This document shows positions 17,321-25,505 of a DNA stretch of 64,000 bases, piece after piece. Made by a program: the position numbers and the translations under genes. The notes beneath the pieces are model-generated. The model did not search any database and was not told where the DNA came from. It saw only the letters and a list, made by a program, of their open reading frames with translations. The stretch spans positions 1-64,000 of the forward strand of contig NQWY01033760.1 of NCBI GenBank assembly GCA_019425655.1, read 5' to 3'. The first letter of the stretch is position 1, and each line of letters begins with the position of its first letter. The stretch is from Rhizophagus prolifer. Lineage: Eukaryota; Glomeromycota; Glomeromycetes; Glomerales; Glomeraceae.

Positions 17321-18333
17321 ATGAAAAATATCAACAATACAAGCCTTTTAAATCTAATCAAATCAAAAGGTTTGATTCTGATTTCCAGCAGCTTTCTTTT
17401 AACTTCCTGTGTAATTTATACCGGAGGCTATTCAGAAACTGATGGTGTATATTATGATCCTAACAAGGATTCTTTACCTGCAGGATCATATTCCGGTAAT
17501 TATGGTAATCAAGTTGATGATTATTACAACTACCAGGACACCTATCCAAGTATCTATGACAACAACCAACAAAACATACAAGATCAGCAGAATAAGTATG
17601 CAAAACCGCTAGCAAATGATTCTGACTGGGGAACTTTTACCGGAACTGAAACCAATTACACAAGCTTTAACAATATCCTTACTATGGTTGGGGATGGAAC
17701 AGCGGCTTCAATTCTTTTGGTTGGGGACTAGGATTTGGCTGGGGATGGGGCAACTCATTTTATTCACCTTGGGGTTGGGGAGGATTCTACGATCCTTTCT
17801 GGAACTCCGGATGGGGATGGGGAGGTTATTACTATCCATATTATGGGGGTTATCATCATCCAATCTATTATAACAGATCAGGTTATAATGGAAGATTGTC
17901 GGGTATGATACCACAAAATAGAACCAATGGCTTCCGAGGTATTAATAGTACTGCAGGATTGAGAAATTCTATCCGGATGTCTGATAATAGCAATTCCGGT
18001 ATCAGAAATAATGGTGTGAGAAATGCCGGAAATGGCACCAGAAGTTATCCTTACTACCCTAACAATGGTGGAATTAGACAAAATTATCCTAACAACGGAG
18101 GTGTTAGAAATAATGGAGGAATTAGAACTCAACCAAACTTTCCCAATAATGGTGGCATAAGAAATAATGGAGGTATAAGAACTCAGCCAAATGGTGGTTT
18201 TAGAAATGATAGTTATAATGCACCAACAAGATCGGGCGGAAATTCTGGAGGATTTAATTCCGGAGGCGGCTTCCGAGGTGGTTCATCCGGTGGTGGTGGC
18301 GGAATGCGTTCTGGTGGCGGTGGCAGAAGATAA
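17321..18333 (+). pseudogene. Trp/Gly/Tyr-rich and GIR-repeat lipoprotein, frameshifted
   Basis: Starts MKNINNTSLLNLIKSKG with a lipobox LLTSC, so an exported lipoprotein. In-frame ATGs at 17270 and 17297 are less likely because the signal would be long. After about 118 codons (TETNYTSFNN) the frame must shift between 17664 and 17683: one base is missing, and the downstream frame continues QYPYYGWGWNSGFNSFGW and a stretch of Trp/Gly repeats (GWGWGN, SPWGWGGF, SGWGWGGYYYP), then repeated NNGGIR / NGGVR / TQP units, then a Gly/Ser/Arg end. This pattern belongs to proline- and glycine-rich surface lipoproteins of Chryseobacterium as I recall them. Without the repair the product stops at 17731. 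Function unknown. Confidence 0.7.
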
Positions 18334-18370
18334 ATTTCATTAACTAATAATAAAAACATTTAACGATAAA

Positions 18371-19795
18371 ATGCTTAAAAAAACTTTATTACTGATTAGT
18401 ATTCCTGTTTCATTTTTCTATCTAAAAGCTCAGGATGTATCGGTAATTACAAATACAATTGATGTATATTCCGGAAACCCGATTAATGGAACTTCAAAAT
18501 ATAATTCTTTGGCAGGATCAATGGGAGCGCTTGGAGGAGATATTTCTTCCGCAAGCGTAAACCCTGCCGGGATTGGAGTTTTTATAACCAGTGATGTTAA
18601 TCTTACCTTAGGTATTAATAGTAACCAGAATACTTCAACACTTGCAGGGAAACCTGTTAGTTACAAAACCAATAATACAGATCTTAATAACTCAGGAGGT
18701 GTTTTATCTGTAAACCTTGGGGATACCTCAAAATGGAAATTCATCAATCTTGGAATCAATTACAATACCAGATCAATTGACAATTATGTAGAATCTGCGG
18801 GTAATCAGAACATACAAATTTCTAGTAATCCAACTGTAGCAACACCTGCCAAATATTCTTATTTGGGACATGTCTATAACAGAACGGGAGACATCTCAAA
18901 AACGAGTTTTACTGTTGCGGCTAATTATGATAATCGTTTTTATTTTGGAGCAGGGCTTAATTTTCATAACTCCTATTTGAGTCAGGATGATTTTGCTAAT
19001 TTTCAAAATAATACAACGAATACGATTTCATCCTTTGATAAGCAATACACCAATTTTACAGAAAGAGCAGACGGATTTTCTGCCAACATTGGAGTCATTG
19101 CTAAATTAAATAATCAATTCAGGTTAGGAGCCTCAATAGAAACTCCTACCTGGTGGAATATGGATAGAGTTTTTAATCAATATTATAAGGAAGACAGTTA
19201 TTATGATGTTTTTACTGAAGACAGAAAATTGTCAACACCTATGAAAGCAACGATTAGTGCTGCCTTTGTTCCAAGTAAGAATTTTGCTTTGAATGTCGAT
19301 TTTATTCAAGGAATTACAAAACCAAAATATAAAGAATATGGTGGTGCAGAACAGGAATTAAATGATTTCTTCAGTGATTCTTATAAAAACTCCTCAGAAG
19401 TAAGAGTTGGAGCAGAATACAGAATTGCCGCTTTCAGATTAAGAGGAGGTTATTCTTATCAGGGAAATAGTTTTGATAATATCTCTATATCCAATTACAA
19501 TGATAATGGTTCAACATCTAATCAGTCTTATTCTAATCTTTTTATTGGAAAAAGAAATGTAATTGGCGCTGGTATTGGTTATGATTTTCAGGCATTTTAT
19601 ATCGATGCTTCCTATCAAAATATCTCATCAACTTACTCAAGTCCGTTTTTATATGGTGTTGATACCGGAAATAATACAACTTCCGGTTATTATTCTGATC
19701 CGGCAGCCATAGAACTTTTAAGCAGTTCTTCCGCAGTTTCCAAAGTCAAAAATAAGAGAGACAATTTCTTTATTACACTTGGCTGGAAATTCTAA
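18371..19795 (+). CDS. OmpP1/FadL/TodX-like outer-membrane transport protein
   Basis: 474 residues with a signal peptide (about 1-20, ending LKAQ). The hallmark of FadL-like barrels in Bacteroidota follows: SLAGSMGALGGDISSASVNPAGIG (residues about 47-70), which forms the N-terminal hatch, then a 14-strand-like pattern ending in FFITLGWKF with terminal Phe. Such channels move hydrophobic compounds through the outer membrane; the substrate here is unknown. It lies 37 bases downstream of the lipoprotein gene and may share its transcript. A symmetric terminator separates it from convergent rsgA. Confidence 0.85.
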   Translation: MLKKTLLLISIPVSFFYLKAQDVSVITNTIDVYSGNPINGTSKYNSLAGSMGALGGDISSASVNPAGIGVFITSDVNLTLGINSNQNTSTLAGKPVSYKTNNTDLNNSGGVLSVNLGDTSKWKFINLGINYNTRSIDNYVESAGNQNIQISSNPTVATPAKYSYLGHVYNRTGDISKTSFTVAANYDNRFYFGAGLNFHNSYLSQDDFANFQNNTTNTISSFDKQYTNFTERADGFSANIGVIAKLNNQFRLGASIETPTWWNMDRVFNQYYKEDSYYDVFTEDRKLSTPMKATISAAFVPSKNFALNVDFIQGITKPKYKEYGGAEQELNDFFSDSYKNSSEVRVGAEYRIAAFRLRGGYSYQGNSFDNISISNYNDNGSTSNQSYSNLFIGKRNVIGAGIGYDFQAFYIDASYQNISSTYSSPFLYGVDTGNNTTSGYYSDPAAIELLSSSSAVSKVKNKRDNFFITLGWKF

Positions 19796-19804
19796 AAAGA
19801 AAAA

Positions 19805-19834
19805 AAAATCCTGCAAAAATTTTTGCAGGATTTT
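19805..19834. terminator. Bidirectional terminator between the FadL-like gene and rsgA
   Basis: A perfect 15-bp palindromic hairpin centred at 19819/19820 with the core TCCTGCAAAAA / TTTTTGCAGGA, and T runs on either strand. Its edge touches the rsgA stop codon. Confidence 0.92.
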
Positions 19835-20761
19835 TTATTTCTGGTTAATCTCTTCTGCTTCTTCCATCAGTTTCAGATAGGTAATATATCTGGTTTCTTC
19901 TATTTCTCCTGTTTCCAAACCATGAATGACTGCGCATTTAGGTTCATTGATGTGGAGGCAATTATGATATTTGCATTCTCTTCCTGTCTGAAAAATCTCC
20001 GGAAAATAATGCTGTATTTCTTCTTTCTCAACATCAATCATTGCAAATTCCCGAACGCCCGGTGTATCAATTACCGAGCCTCCAAAATCCCAAAAATGCA
20101 TCTGGGCAAATGTTGTCGTATGTTTTCCTTTCAGATGTGTGTCAGAAATCTCTCCTGTTCTGAGATCCAAACTCGGTTGTAATGCATTAACCAAAGTAGA
20201 TTTCCCACAACCTGAATGTCCAAAAAATACTGAAGTCCTATTCTTGATTTTTTCTTCCAGAATATCAAGATTCAGTTTGGAGTAAGAAGAAATTTCTAAA
20301 GTTTCATAACCAATGTTTTGATATATTGCTTCGATGTTTTCTACAATTTCTATTTCTTCTTCTGAAAGAACATCCATTTTGTTGAATAAAATCAATGGAG
20401 AGATGTTGTAAGCTTCACAACAAGCCAGGAAACGATCCAGAAAACCTAAAGATGTCTCTGGAAACTTCAAAGTATAAATAAAACAAGCAATATCAATATT
20501 AGAAGCAATAATATGGGCCTCCTTGGAAAGGTTAACTGATTTTCTGATGAGATAATTTTTCCGTGGAAAAATTTTGGTAATCCAGGCAACATCATCTTGC
20601 TCAAGGGAAAATTCTACCTCGTCTCCTACCGCTAATGGATTGGTAAGACGCGTTTTGATTAATTTGAATTTGCCGCGGATTCTGGCTTCATAAATTTGTC
20701 TTGTTTCCGATTCCAAAACCTGGTACCAGCTTCCGGTTGACTTAATGATGATTCCTTTCAA
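19835..20761 (-). CDS. rsgA: Ribosome small subunit-dependent GTPase A
   Basis: A circularly permuted GTPase that assists maturation of the 30S ribosomal subunit. In order: OB-fold domain (KGIIIKSTGSWYQVLE to about residue 75), then G4 motif NKMD, G1 motif GHSGCGKSTL, G2-like GKHTTT, G3 motif DTPG, and a C-terminal zinc site (CKYHNCLH...C). I place the start at the TTG at 20761, because the family N-terminus is (M)KGxIIKSTGSWYQV; the frame is open eight codons further up to another TTG inside a TAnnTTTG promoter element, which is unlikely as a start. No ATG is available, which is odd for this gene and could reflect a small sequence change. Confidence 0.93.
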   Translation of the reverse strand: MKGIIIKSTGSWYQVLESETRQIYEARIRGKFKLIKTRLTNPLAVGDEVEFSLEQDDVAWITKIFPRKNYLIRKSVNLSKEAHIIASNIDIACFIYTLKFPETSLGFLDRFLACCEAYNISPLILFNKMDVLSEEEIEIVENIEAIYQNIGYETLEISSYSKLNLDILEEKIKNRTSVFFGHSGCGKSTLVNALQPSLDLRTGEISDTHLKGKHTTTFAQMHFWDFGGSVIDTPGVREFAMIDVEKEEIQHYFPEIFQTGRECKYHNCLHINEPKCAVIHGLETGEIEETRYITYLKLMEEAEEINQK

Positions 20762-20782
20762 ACAGTAGAATTTTGTATTTAG

Positions 20783-20790
20783 CAAATTTA
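20783..20790 (-). promoter_or_regulatory. Putative -7 promoter element of rsgA
   Basis: TAAATTTG on the minus strand, 21 bases before the chosen TTG start. Confidence 0.5.
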
Positions 20791-20814
20791 GAAATTTAAA
20801 ATTAGTCTCAATAA

Positions 20815-20843
20815 AAAAAGAAGCTAATAATTTAGCTTCTTTT
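20815..20843 (-). terminator. Terminator of the DAHP synthase gene
   Basis: GAAGCTAA / TTAGCTTC stem with a 4-base loop, with A and T runs on both sides. Confidence 0.85.
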
Positions 20844-20871
20844 AGTTTCTGTAATTAAATGGAAAATCTTA

Positions 20872-21951
20872 TTACCTATCAATCATAATATTATTTTGTA
20901 CTTCAATACTTTCTTCATGAATTGCTTTGAAAACTTTCTCAATAAACTCTTGTGACATACCTGTTTCGAATGCTTTCTGAGTTGCGTATTCCGTAATTAC
21001 CTTCCAACGTTCCGGCTGGAAAATAGCAATATTATTTTCTTTTTTCAGTTTTCCGATTTTCTCAGATACTTTCATTCTTTGAGACAGCAATTCTATCAGC
21101 TGGAAATCCATATCACTAATTAATGTTCTGTGTTTTCCCATCTCGTCTTCGTATCCTGAGATGTCCGAATTACGAATCTGAAGATTGTTGATCATCTCTG
21201 CCAAAACTTCCGGTGTGATTTGCTGAGAAGCATCGCTCCAAGCATTGTCCGGATCACAATGGCTTTCTATAATTGCACCCTGATAACCCACATTGAAAGC
21301 CTCCTGCGCAACACCTGCCAAACCGGTTCTGTTTCCACAAATATGAGAAGGATCTATAAACAAAGGAATGTTAGGGAATTGATTTTTAAAATCCAAAGCA
21401 ATTTGCCAGTTCGGGATATTTCTGTACTTGGTTTTTTGGTAAGTTGAAAACCCTCTGTGGATGGCACCGATATTTTCTACACCCTGACCTAAAAGTCTCT
21501 CCAAAGCGCCAATCCAAAGTGCCAGATCGGGATTTACAGGATTTTTAACCAAAACCGGTTTATCTGTCCCTCTCAAAGCCTGTGCAATCTCTTGAACTGT
21601 AAATGGATTAACCGTAGAACGCGCACCGATCCAAAGAATATCCACATCGGCTTCCAATGCTGCAAAAACATGATGCGCATTAGCAACTTCTGTTGCTGTT
21701 TTGAATCCGAATTCTTCCTTAACTTTTTTGAGCCAGTTAAGACCGATTACCCCTACTCCTTCAAAACCGTTTGGTTTTGTTCTAGGTTTCCAGATTCCTG
21801 CCCGGAATGCAGAAATTTCTGCGTTTGTTTCTTTTAATCTTCTTGCTGTTTCCAACATTTGAGCTTCACTTTCTGCGCTGCAAGGTCCTGCAATGATCAT
21901 TGGGTTTGAAAATTCCTTAACCCAGTCATTTTTCAATTCGTTTAAGTTCAT
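20872..21951 (-). CDS. Bifunctional DAHP synthase / chorismate mutase
   Basis: 359 residues. Residues 1 to about 260 are a class I DAHP synthase (KDO8P-synthase-like branch): IIAGPCSAES, RAGIWKPRTKPNGFEGVG, LWIGARSTVNPF, PVLVKNPVNPD, and IDPSHICGNR with metal ligands. It condenses PEP with erythrose 4-phosphate, the first step of the shikimate pathway. Residues about 265-350 form an AroQ-type chorismate mutase (HRTLISDMDFQLIELLSQRM, IGKLKKENNIAIFQPERW), which commits chorismate to Phe and Tyr and often acts as the regulatory domain. A Phe/Tyr/Trp-rich leader peptide and alternative hairpins lie upstream, which suggests attenuation by aromatic amino acids. Symbols differ between genomes (aroA, aroG, aroF), so none is given. 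Confidence 0.93.
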   Translation of the reverse strand: MNLNELKNDWVKEFSNPMIIAGPCSAESEAQMLETARRLKETNAEISAFRAGIWKPRTKPNGFEGVGVIGLNWLKKVKEEFGFKTATEVANAHHVFAALEADVDILWIGARSTVNPFTVQEIAQALRGTDKPVLVKNPVNPDLALWIGALERLLGQGVENIGAIHRGFSTYQKTKYRNIPNWQIALDFKNQFPNIPLFIDPSHICGNRTGLAGVAQEAFNVGYQGAIIESHCDPDNAWSDASQQITPEVLAEMINNLQIRNSDISGYEDEMGKHRTLISDMDFQLIELLSQRMKVSEKIGKLKKENNIAIFQPERWKVITEYATQKAFETGMSQEFIEKVFKAIHEESIEVQNNIMIDR

Positions 21952-21993
21952 TTCTTTTTCAAAAAATACCGTTAAAAAATTTTTAATTATGTT

Positions 21994-22013
21994 CGGAATT
22001 TGAAATTATTCCG
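21994..22013 (-). promoter_or_regulatory. Candidate attenuator hairpin between leader peptide and DAHP synthase gene
   Basis: On the minus strand CGGAAT and ATTCCG (loop AATTTCAA) can form a hairpin, followed 12 bases later by AAAAATTTTTT. Its first arm can instead pair with the leader-coding segment GAAACTATTACCG at 22058-22070, which contains the Tyr35-Tyr36 codons. The alternative pairing is what an attenuator needs. The T run is not immediately adjacent, so the mechanism is uncertain. Confidence 0.45.
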
Positions 22014-22038
22014 TGAGTTTTTTGAGAAAGAAATTCAG

Positions 22039-22167
22039 CTAGCTAAACCAATAAAATCGGTAATAGTTTCTGAAATTTCCGTAATAAAATCCAAAAAAGC
22101 TAAATAATCCACCCCAAGTGAAGGCAGATTTTGTCGTTTCAAAATATGGAAATTGGTTTAATTCCAT
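22039..22167 (-). CDS. Aromatic-rich leader peptide (42 residues) of the DAHP synthase gene
   Basis: A short frame beginning ATG GAA TTA and ending TAG, 87 bases before the DAHP synthase/chorismate mutase start. Of its 42 residues 10 are Phe, 6 Tyr and 2 Trp, most of them in the second half (for example FSFFGFYYG and NYYRFYWFS). Such a composition fits a leader peptide whose translation senses charged tRNA-Phe and tRNA-Tyr, as in known phe and trp attenuators. A TAnnTTTG promoter element lies 78 bases upstream. An alternative ATG at 22172 in another frame encodes only four residues. It might also be a true small membrane peptide, but its position and composition favour regulation. Confidence 0.7.
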   Translation of the reverse strand: MELNQFPYFETTKSAFTWGGLFSFFGFYYGNFRNYYRFYWFS

Positions 22168-22244
22168 TTCATAAATCCTTAGTTAAAGGACTTTAGCTTG
22201 TTTTTGATTAATATTTTTTCTTCTTGTCTTGAAGAAATCCTGAA

Positions 22245-22252
22245 CAAATATA
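22245..22252 (-). promoter_or_regulatory. Putative -7 promoter element of the leader-DAHP synthase transcript
   Basis: TATATTTG on the minus strand, 77 bases upstream of the leader ATG. In between, TCCTT / AAGGA can form a small hairpin just before the leader start. Confidence 0.5.
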
Positions 22253-22292
22253 TAAATTAATATCAAACTAAACTTAATTCTTAGGCAAAAAA

Positions 22293-22316
22293 TAAAAGCA
22301 GAATCATCTGCTTTTA
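22293..22316 (-). terminator. Terminator of the C1q-like protein gene
   Basis: AAAAGCAGA / TCTGCTTTT stem with an ATCA loop; T-rich on the minus strand after the stem. Confidence 0.8.
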
Positions 22317-22387
22317 TAAATTTAATTCAACATTTGAATTCTGAGAATCTTAATTTGTGTTTTTATGTATAAGAAAATAATTTGGTG

Positions 22388-23104
22388 TCAATTAGAGATT
22401 TTATAGATATAAAGACTAACTTTTGCACTATTCAAAAGCGTTATATCAATTGGAAGTAATCCGGAAACATTGACAGCAAATGTAATCGTGTCTCCTGCTG
22501 CAAGCTGCACCAATGATGTCAATGAAGTAGAAGTCACAGGCACCGAAGCTAAGGTAACACCCAAAATAGAAACTCTGACACCATCAAAAATTTTTTCATC
22601 CCAAATAGTGCTCCCGTTCTTTATAATTCCTAATCTCTTACTGCCTAAGGCTTCCAAGTTCACTCCGGCAGGAAATTGAAATTCATAACTAATAGTATAA
22701 ATTCCCGCTTGTGGAGCCGTATAGACCCCTGTGTTAAAAAGTGCAGGATTTCCAACTTTGGTGTCACTGGCACCTGTCAAATTAATTTTTGACCAAAAAG
22801 TTCCCAATCCAAGATCTAAAAGTGACCAGGAACCAGATTTTGATGCATAATAAGCGCTGGCATTAGCAACAACCAATAAGTCTGAACTGATTTCTTTTAT
22901 TTCAAAATCTCCTGTTGTGGAAGTTTTATCCCTTAACAAAATAGTTTGATTGCTATTGACAGAAGTTACAGAAGTTACATTACGTATTTTTAAATTTCCG
23001 TTGATATCAAGAGTCGATTTGGGATCTGATGTATTAATCCCTACTTGTGCTTGTGAAATATTCGTTAATACAAAAAAAACGAATAATAAGAAGTTTTTTT
23101 CCAT
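22388..23104 (-). CDS. Secreted protein with GINTSDP start and C1q/TNF-like jelly roll
   Basis: 238 residues with signal peptide (about 1-20, ending SQAQ). The mature start VGINTSDPKSTLDINGNLKIR is a common opening of secreted Chryseobacterium proteins. The C-terminal half has the pattern of a C1q/TNF-like beta-sandwich: NTGVYTAPQAGIYTISYEFQF, then LGIIKNGSTIWDE, then LAAGDTITFAVNVSG and a final strand. No sorting domain of the T9SS is present. The role is unknown; an adhesin or surface-filament part is possible. It has its own terminator, and the small lipoprotein gene upstream on the same strand could belong to the same transcript, 169 bases away. Confidence 0.65.
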   Translation of the reverse strand: MEKNFLLFVFFVLTNISQAQVGINTSDPKSTLDINGNLKIRNVTSVTSVNSNQTILLRDKTSTTGDFEIKEISSDLLVVANASAYYASKSGSWSLLDLGLGTFWSKINLTGASDTKVGNPALFNTGVYTAPQAGIYTISYEFQFPAGVNLEALGSKRLGIIKNGSTIWDEKIFDGVRVSILGVTLASVPVTSTSLTSLVQLAAGDTITFAVNVSGLLPIDITLLNSAKVSLYIYKISN

Positions 23105-23273
23105 GAATTTCGTATTAAAATATTATTTATTAAAAAGCCAAAAAATGATAAACATCCAAAGCCTCTTATTAACTCCTACTGGAAATGTAATTCTAACACT
23201 CCGAGAACTCCTTTCTTCTAGATATCGCTTACATAATTCTTTTGTAGGTTTTCATAGTTATTAGTTTTTATTT

Positions 23274-23489
23274 TCACCATTGATGTCCGTTTTTTGGTGG
23301 TGGATCACCTTCAACCAATTGGTTTTCGGGATTAGAAGTATTTACCTGGATGCTGTCTGTGCTTCTCTTAATAATTGATGGTTCTGTATTTTCAGTTTGA
23401 TTTGGTATCAAATCTTCGTCTTGCGATCTGCAAGAATTCGTGATAATTAAAATTGATACTGCTAAGATTGTTGAGATAAACTTATTCAT
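23274..23489 (-). CDS. Small lipoprotein of unknown function
   Basis: 71 residues. Signal sequence MNKFISTILAVSILIIT with lipobox TNSC, so lipid attachment at about Cys20. The mature part is short, polar and probably disordered (DEDLIPNQTENTEPS, Pro/Asn rich, ending PPPKNGHQW). No domain is recognisable. It is divergent from the TPR-AraC regulator gene, with a 22-bp palindrome in the shared intergenic region. Confidence 0.6.
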   Translation of the reverse strand: MNKFISTILAVSILIITNSCRSQDEDLIPNQTENTEPSIIKRSTDSIQVNTSNPENQLVEGDPPPKNGHQW

Positions 23490-23580
23490 TGTTAATAATT
23501 TTAAAGGTTATCCCGGCCGGTTTATTTTAGAATTCTTTACCAAATCTATTGACAATCGTTAGCTCCTAAAAACAATAATG

Positions 23581-23602
23581 GTGCTTATTTGTAAATAAGC
23601 AC
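23581..23602. promoter_or_regulatory. 22-bp palindrome in the divergent promoter region
   Basis: GTGCTTATTT and AAATAAGCAC are perfect inverted arms around GT. It lies 92 bases upstream of the small lipoprotein start and 166 bases upstream of the regulator start. No T run follows, so an operator is more likely than a terminator. The rest of 23490-23767 shows only the promoter element listed separately. Confidence 0.45.
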
Positions 23603-23728
23603 ACATCAATAAATATGTTTATTAATCTTTAAACTGTTGATTTATATGTAAATATTATTCGCAAAGAGTTTAATTTATTTTTAATAATTATAAATTAATA
23701 ATACTTTTAATTTAGCACAAATTTTGGT

Positions 23729-23736
23729 TAAATTTG
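23729..23736 (+). promoter_or_regulatory. Putative -7 promoter element of the TPR-AraC regulator gene
   Basis: TAAATTTG, 31 bases upstream of the ATG. Confidence 0.5.
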
Positions 23737-23767
23737 AGTATAAAACTTAACCATTATTTTAAGAGGT

Positions 23768-25501
23768 ATGAAAAAAATCTATTTCATAACTGCAATTCTG
23801 TTTTTTAATCTCTACTTTTCTCAGCAAAAGAAGTATAGTGATTATTATGATATCAAAAAGAATTATGAGAATTATCCTGAAAATGATTCAAGAGCTTTTG
23901 TTTTTCTAGATCAGTACATAAAACTGGCAAAACAAAAAAAAGATTACGATAGGCTTGCGCAGGGATATGAAGATGCTGTGTTTTATTCCGCTTCTTCTGT
24001 GGATAAATTAAAATATGCTGACAGCACTGTTTATGCAGCATTGCTTTCAAAAAACAATGATATTATCAGTGATGCTTATCTTGGAAAAGGAATTATTTAT
24101 TATTTCAATTACAAAAAATATAAACCTGCTCTTGATGAGTATTTGAAAGCATATGAATATTCTGAAAATTCTACTAATGACTATTTGAAAAATGAAATCC
24201 TGTATCATCTCGGAGTAGTAAAATGTTATCTCGGATATTATGATTCTGCTTTGGCTCATTTTCAGAAGGCCAATGATTATTTCTATCAAAAGATGCAGGA
24301 AAAAGCGCATCCCAATATTATTTTTAACAACAAAAAAGGCTATTACAATAGCTTACACAGGATAATTGTTTGTTATAGAAATCTCAAGAGTTACAATGCA
24401 GCTGATTCTTTGATTACCAAAGGTCTTGCTCAAACACAAAACAATCCTGACTTCCAGCAGGAATACGGCTATTTTTTGAAAGAAAAAGGAATTGAACAGC
24501 TCAGAAAAAATGATGTTAAAAATGCTCTTAATTCACTGCAAAAATCAATAAAACCAATTAATCACATTAATGATTTTGCATGGTCAACAGTTAACTATTT
24601 TTATATTGGGAAATCATATTTAGCTTTAGAAAACTCTCATATGGCCATTCAGTATTTCCAAAAAGTAGATTCTGTTTTTCAGGAACACAATTTTATTTTA
24701 CCGGAACTGAGAGAAAATTATGAGCAGCTGATACATTATTATAAAGATCAAAAGGATAACTCCAAAGAACTTTATTACACCAAGCAACTATTGAAAGCCG
24801 ACAGAATAATTTCTAAAGACTTTGCCTATTTATCTTCCACAATCCACAAAGATTACGATACGAGGACTTTGCAGGAGGAAAAAGAAAGGCTGGAAAGAAC
24901 AACATCCTGGGGAAAATGGATTATCATTGGTCTTATATTTTTAGCTTTACTTTTGGTTGCAATAATCGCAGAAAAACTGAGAAATGAAAAGAACATCAAA
25001 ATCAATTACAAAATTCTTGAGGACAAAATCCTGAATAATCTTTACGCACCTTCCCATGAGAAATTTGATTCAAAGCCAAATGAAGATGAAAAATGCAACT
25101 TAAACGAAGAACTTGTTGGACAGATACTGTTAAAATTAAAATCTTTTGAAGACAAATGCGGATTTATAGAAAATGGACTAACAATCAACAAATTAGCCCA
25201 CAAACTACACACCAACTCCAATTATCTTTCGCAGATTATTAATGAGTATAAAGGTGTCAACTTTAACAGATACCTCAGCGAATTAAGAATCCGTTATATT
25301 ACAAACAAATTGTATAATGACAAGATCTATCTCACATACAAAATAGAAACTTTGGCAGAAAAATGCGGTATTGCTTCCAGGACAAACTTTTCAAACCTTT
25401 TCCGAGAAATTAACGGAATGCGTCCCACGGATTTTATAAAGAAAAGGCAGAAGGATATAAAAACCGGATGTCAAAATTTTCCGGTTTTTGGAACCGTCTA
25501 A
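23768..25501 (+). CDS. TPR - membrane helix - AraC-type HTH transcriptional regulator
   Basis: 577 residues. A signal peptide-like start (MKKIYFITAILFFNLYFSQ) is followed by a periplasmic region of tetratricopeptide-like helices (about 20-370; for example ALDEYLKAYEYSE, ALAHFQKANDYFYQ, HMAIQYFQKVDSVF). One membrane helix lies near 379-398 (WIIIGLIFLALLLVAIIAEKL). After a cytoplasmic linker, the AraC/XylS DNA-binding domain occupies about 460-570 (INKLAHKLHTNSNYLSQIIN as first HTH, IETLAEKCGIASRTNFSNLFRE as second). This design is known in Bacteroidota and couples a periplasmic signal to transcription without a kinase. Targets may include the divergent lipoprotein gene; that is inference. Confidence 0.85.
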   Translation: MKKIYFITAILFFNLYFSQQKKYSDYYDIKKNYENYPENDSRAFVFLDQYIKLAKQKKDYDRLAQGYEDAVFYSASSVDKLKYADSTVYAALLSKNNDIISDAYLGKGIIYYFNYKKYKPALDEYLKAYEYSENSTNDYLKNEILYHLGVVKCYLGYYDSALAHFQKANDYFYQKMQEKAHPNIIFNNKKGYYNSLHRIIVCYRNLKSYNAADSLITKGLAQTQNNPDFQQEYGYFLKEKGIEQLRKNDVKNALNSLQKSIKPINHINDFAWSTVNYFYIGKSYLALENSHMAIQYFQKVDSVFQEHNFILPELRENYEQLIHYYKDQKDNSKELYYTKQLLKADRIISKDFAYLSSTIHKDYDTRTLQEEKERLERTTSWGKWIIIGLIFLALLLVAIIAEKLRNEKNIKINYKILEDKILNNLYAPSHEKFDSKPNEDEKCNLNEELVGQILLKLKSFEDKCGFIENGLTINKLAHKLHTNSNYLSQIINEYKGVNFNRYLSELRIRYITNKLYNDKIYLTYKIETLAEKCGIASRTNFSNLFREINGMRPTDFIKKRQKDIKTGCQNFPVFGTV

Positions 25502-25505
25502 TTGG

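Noticed and set aside
22170-22172. ATG at 22172 as the leader peptide start
   Set aside because: It opens a frame of only four codons (MKWN); the ATG at 22167 gives the aromatic-rich peptide.
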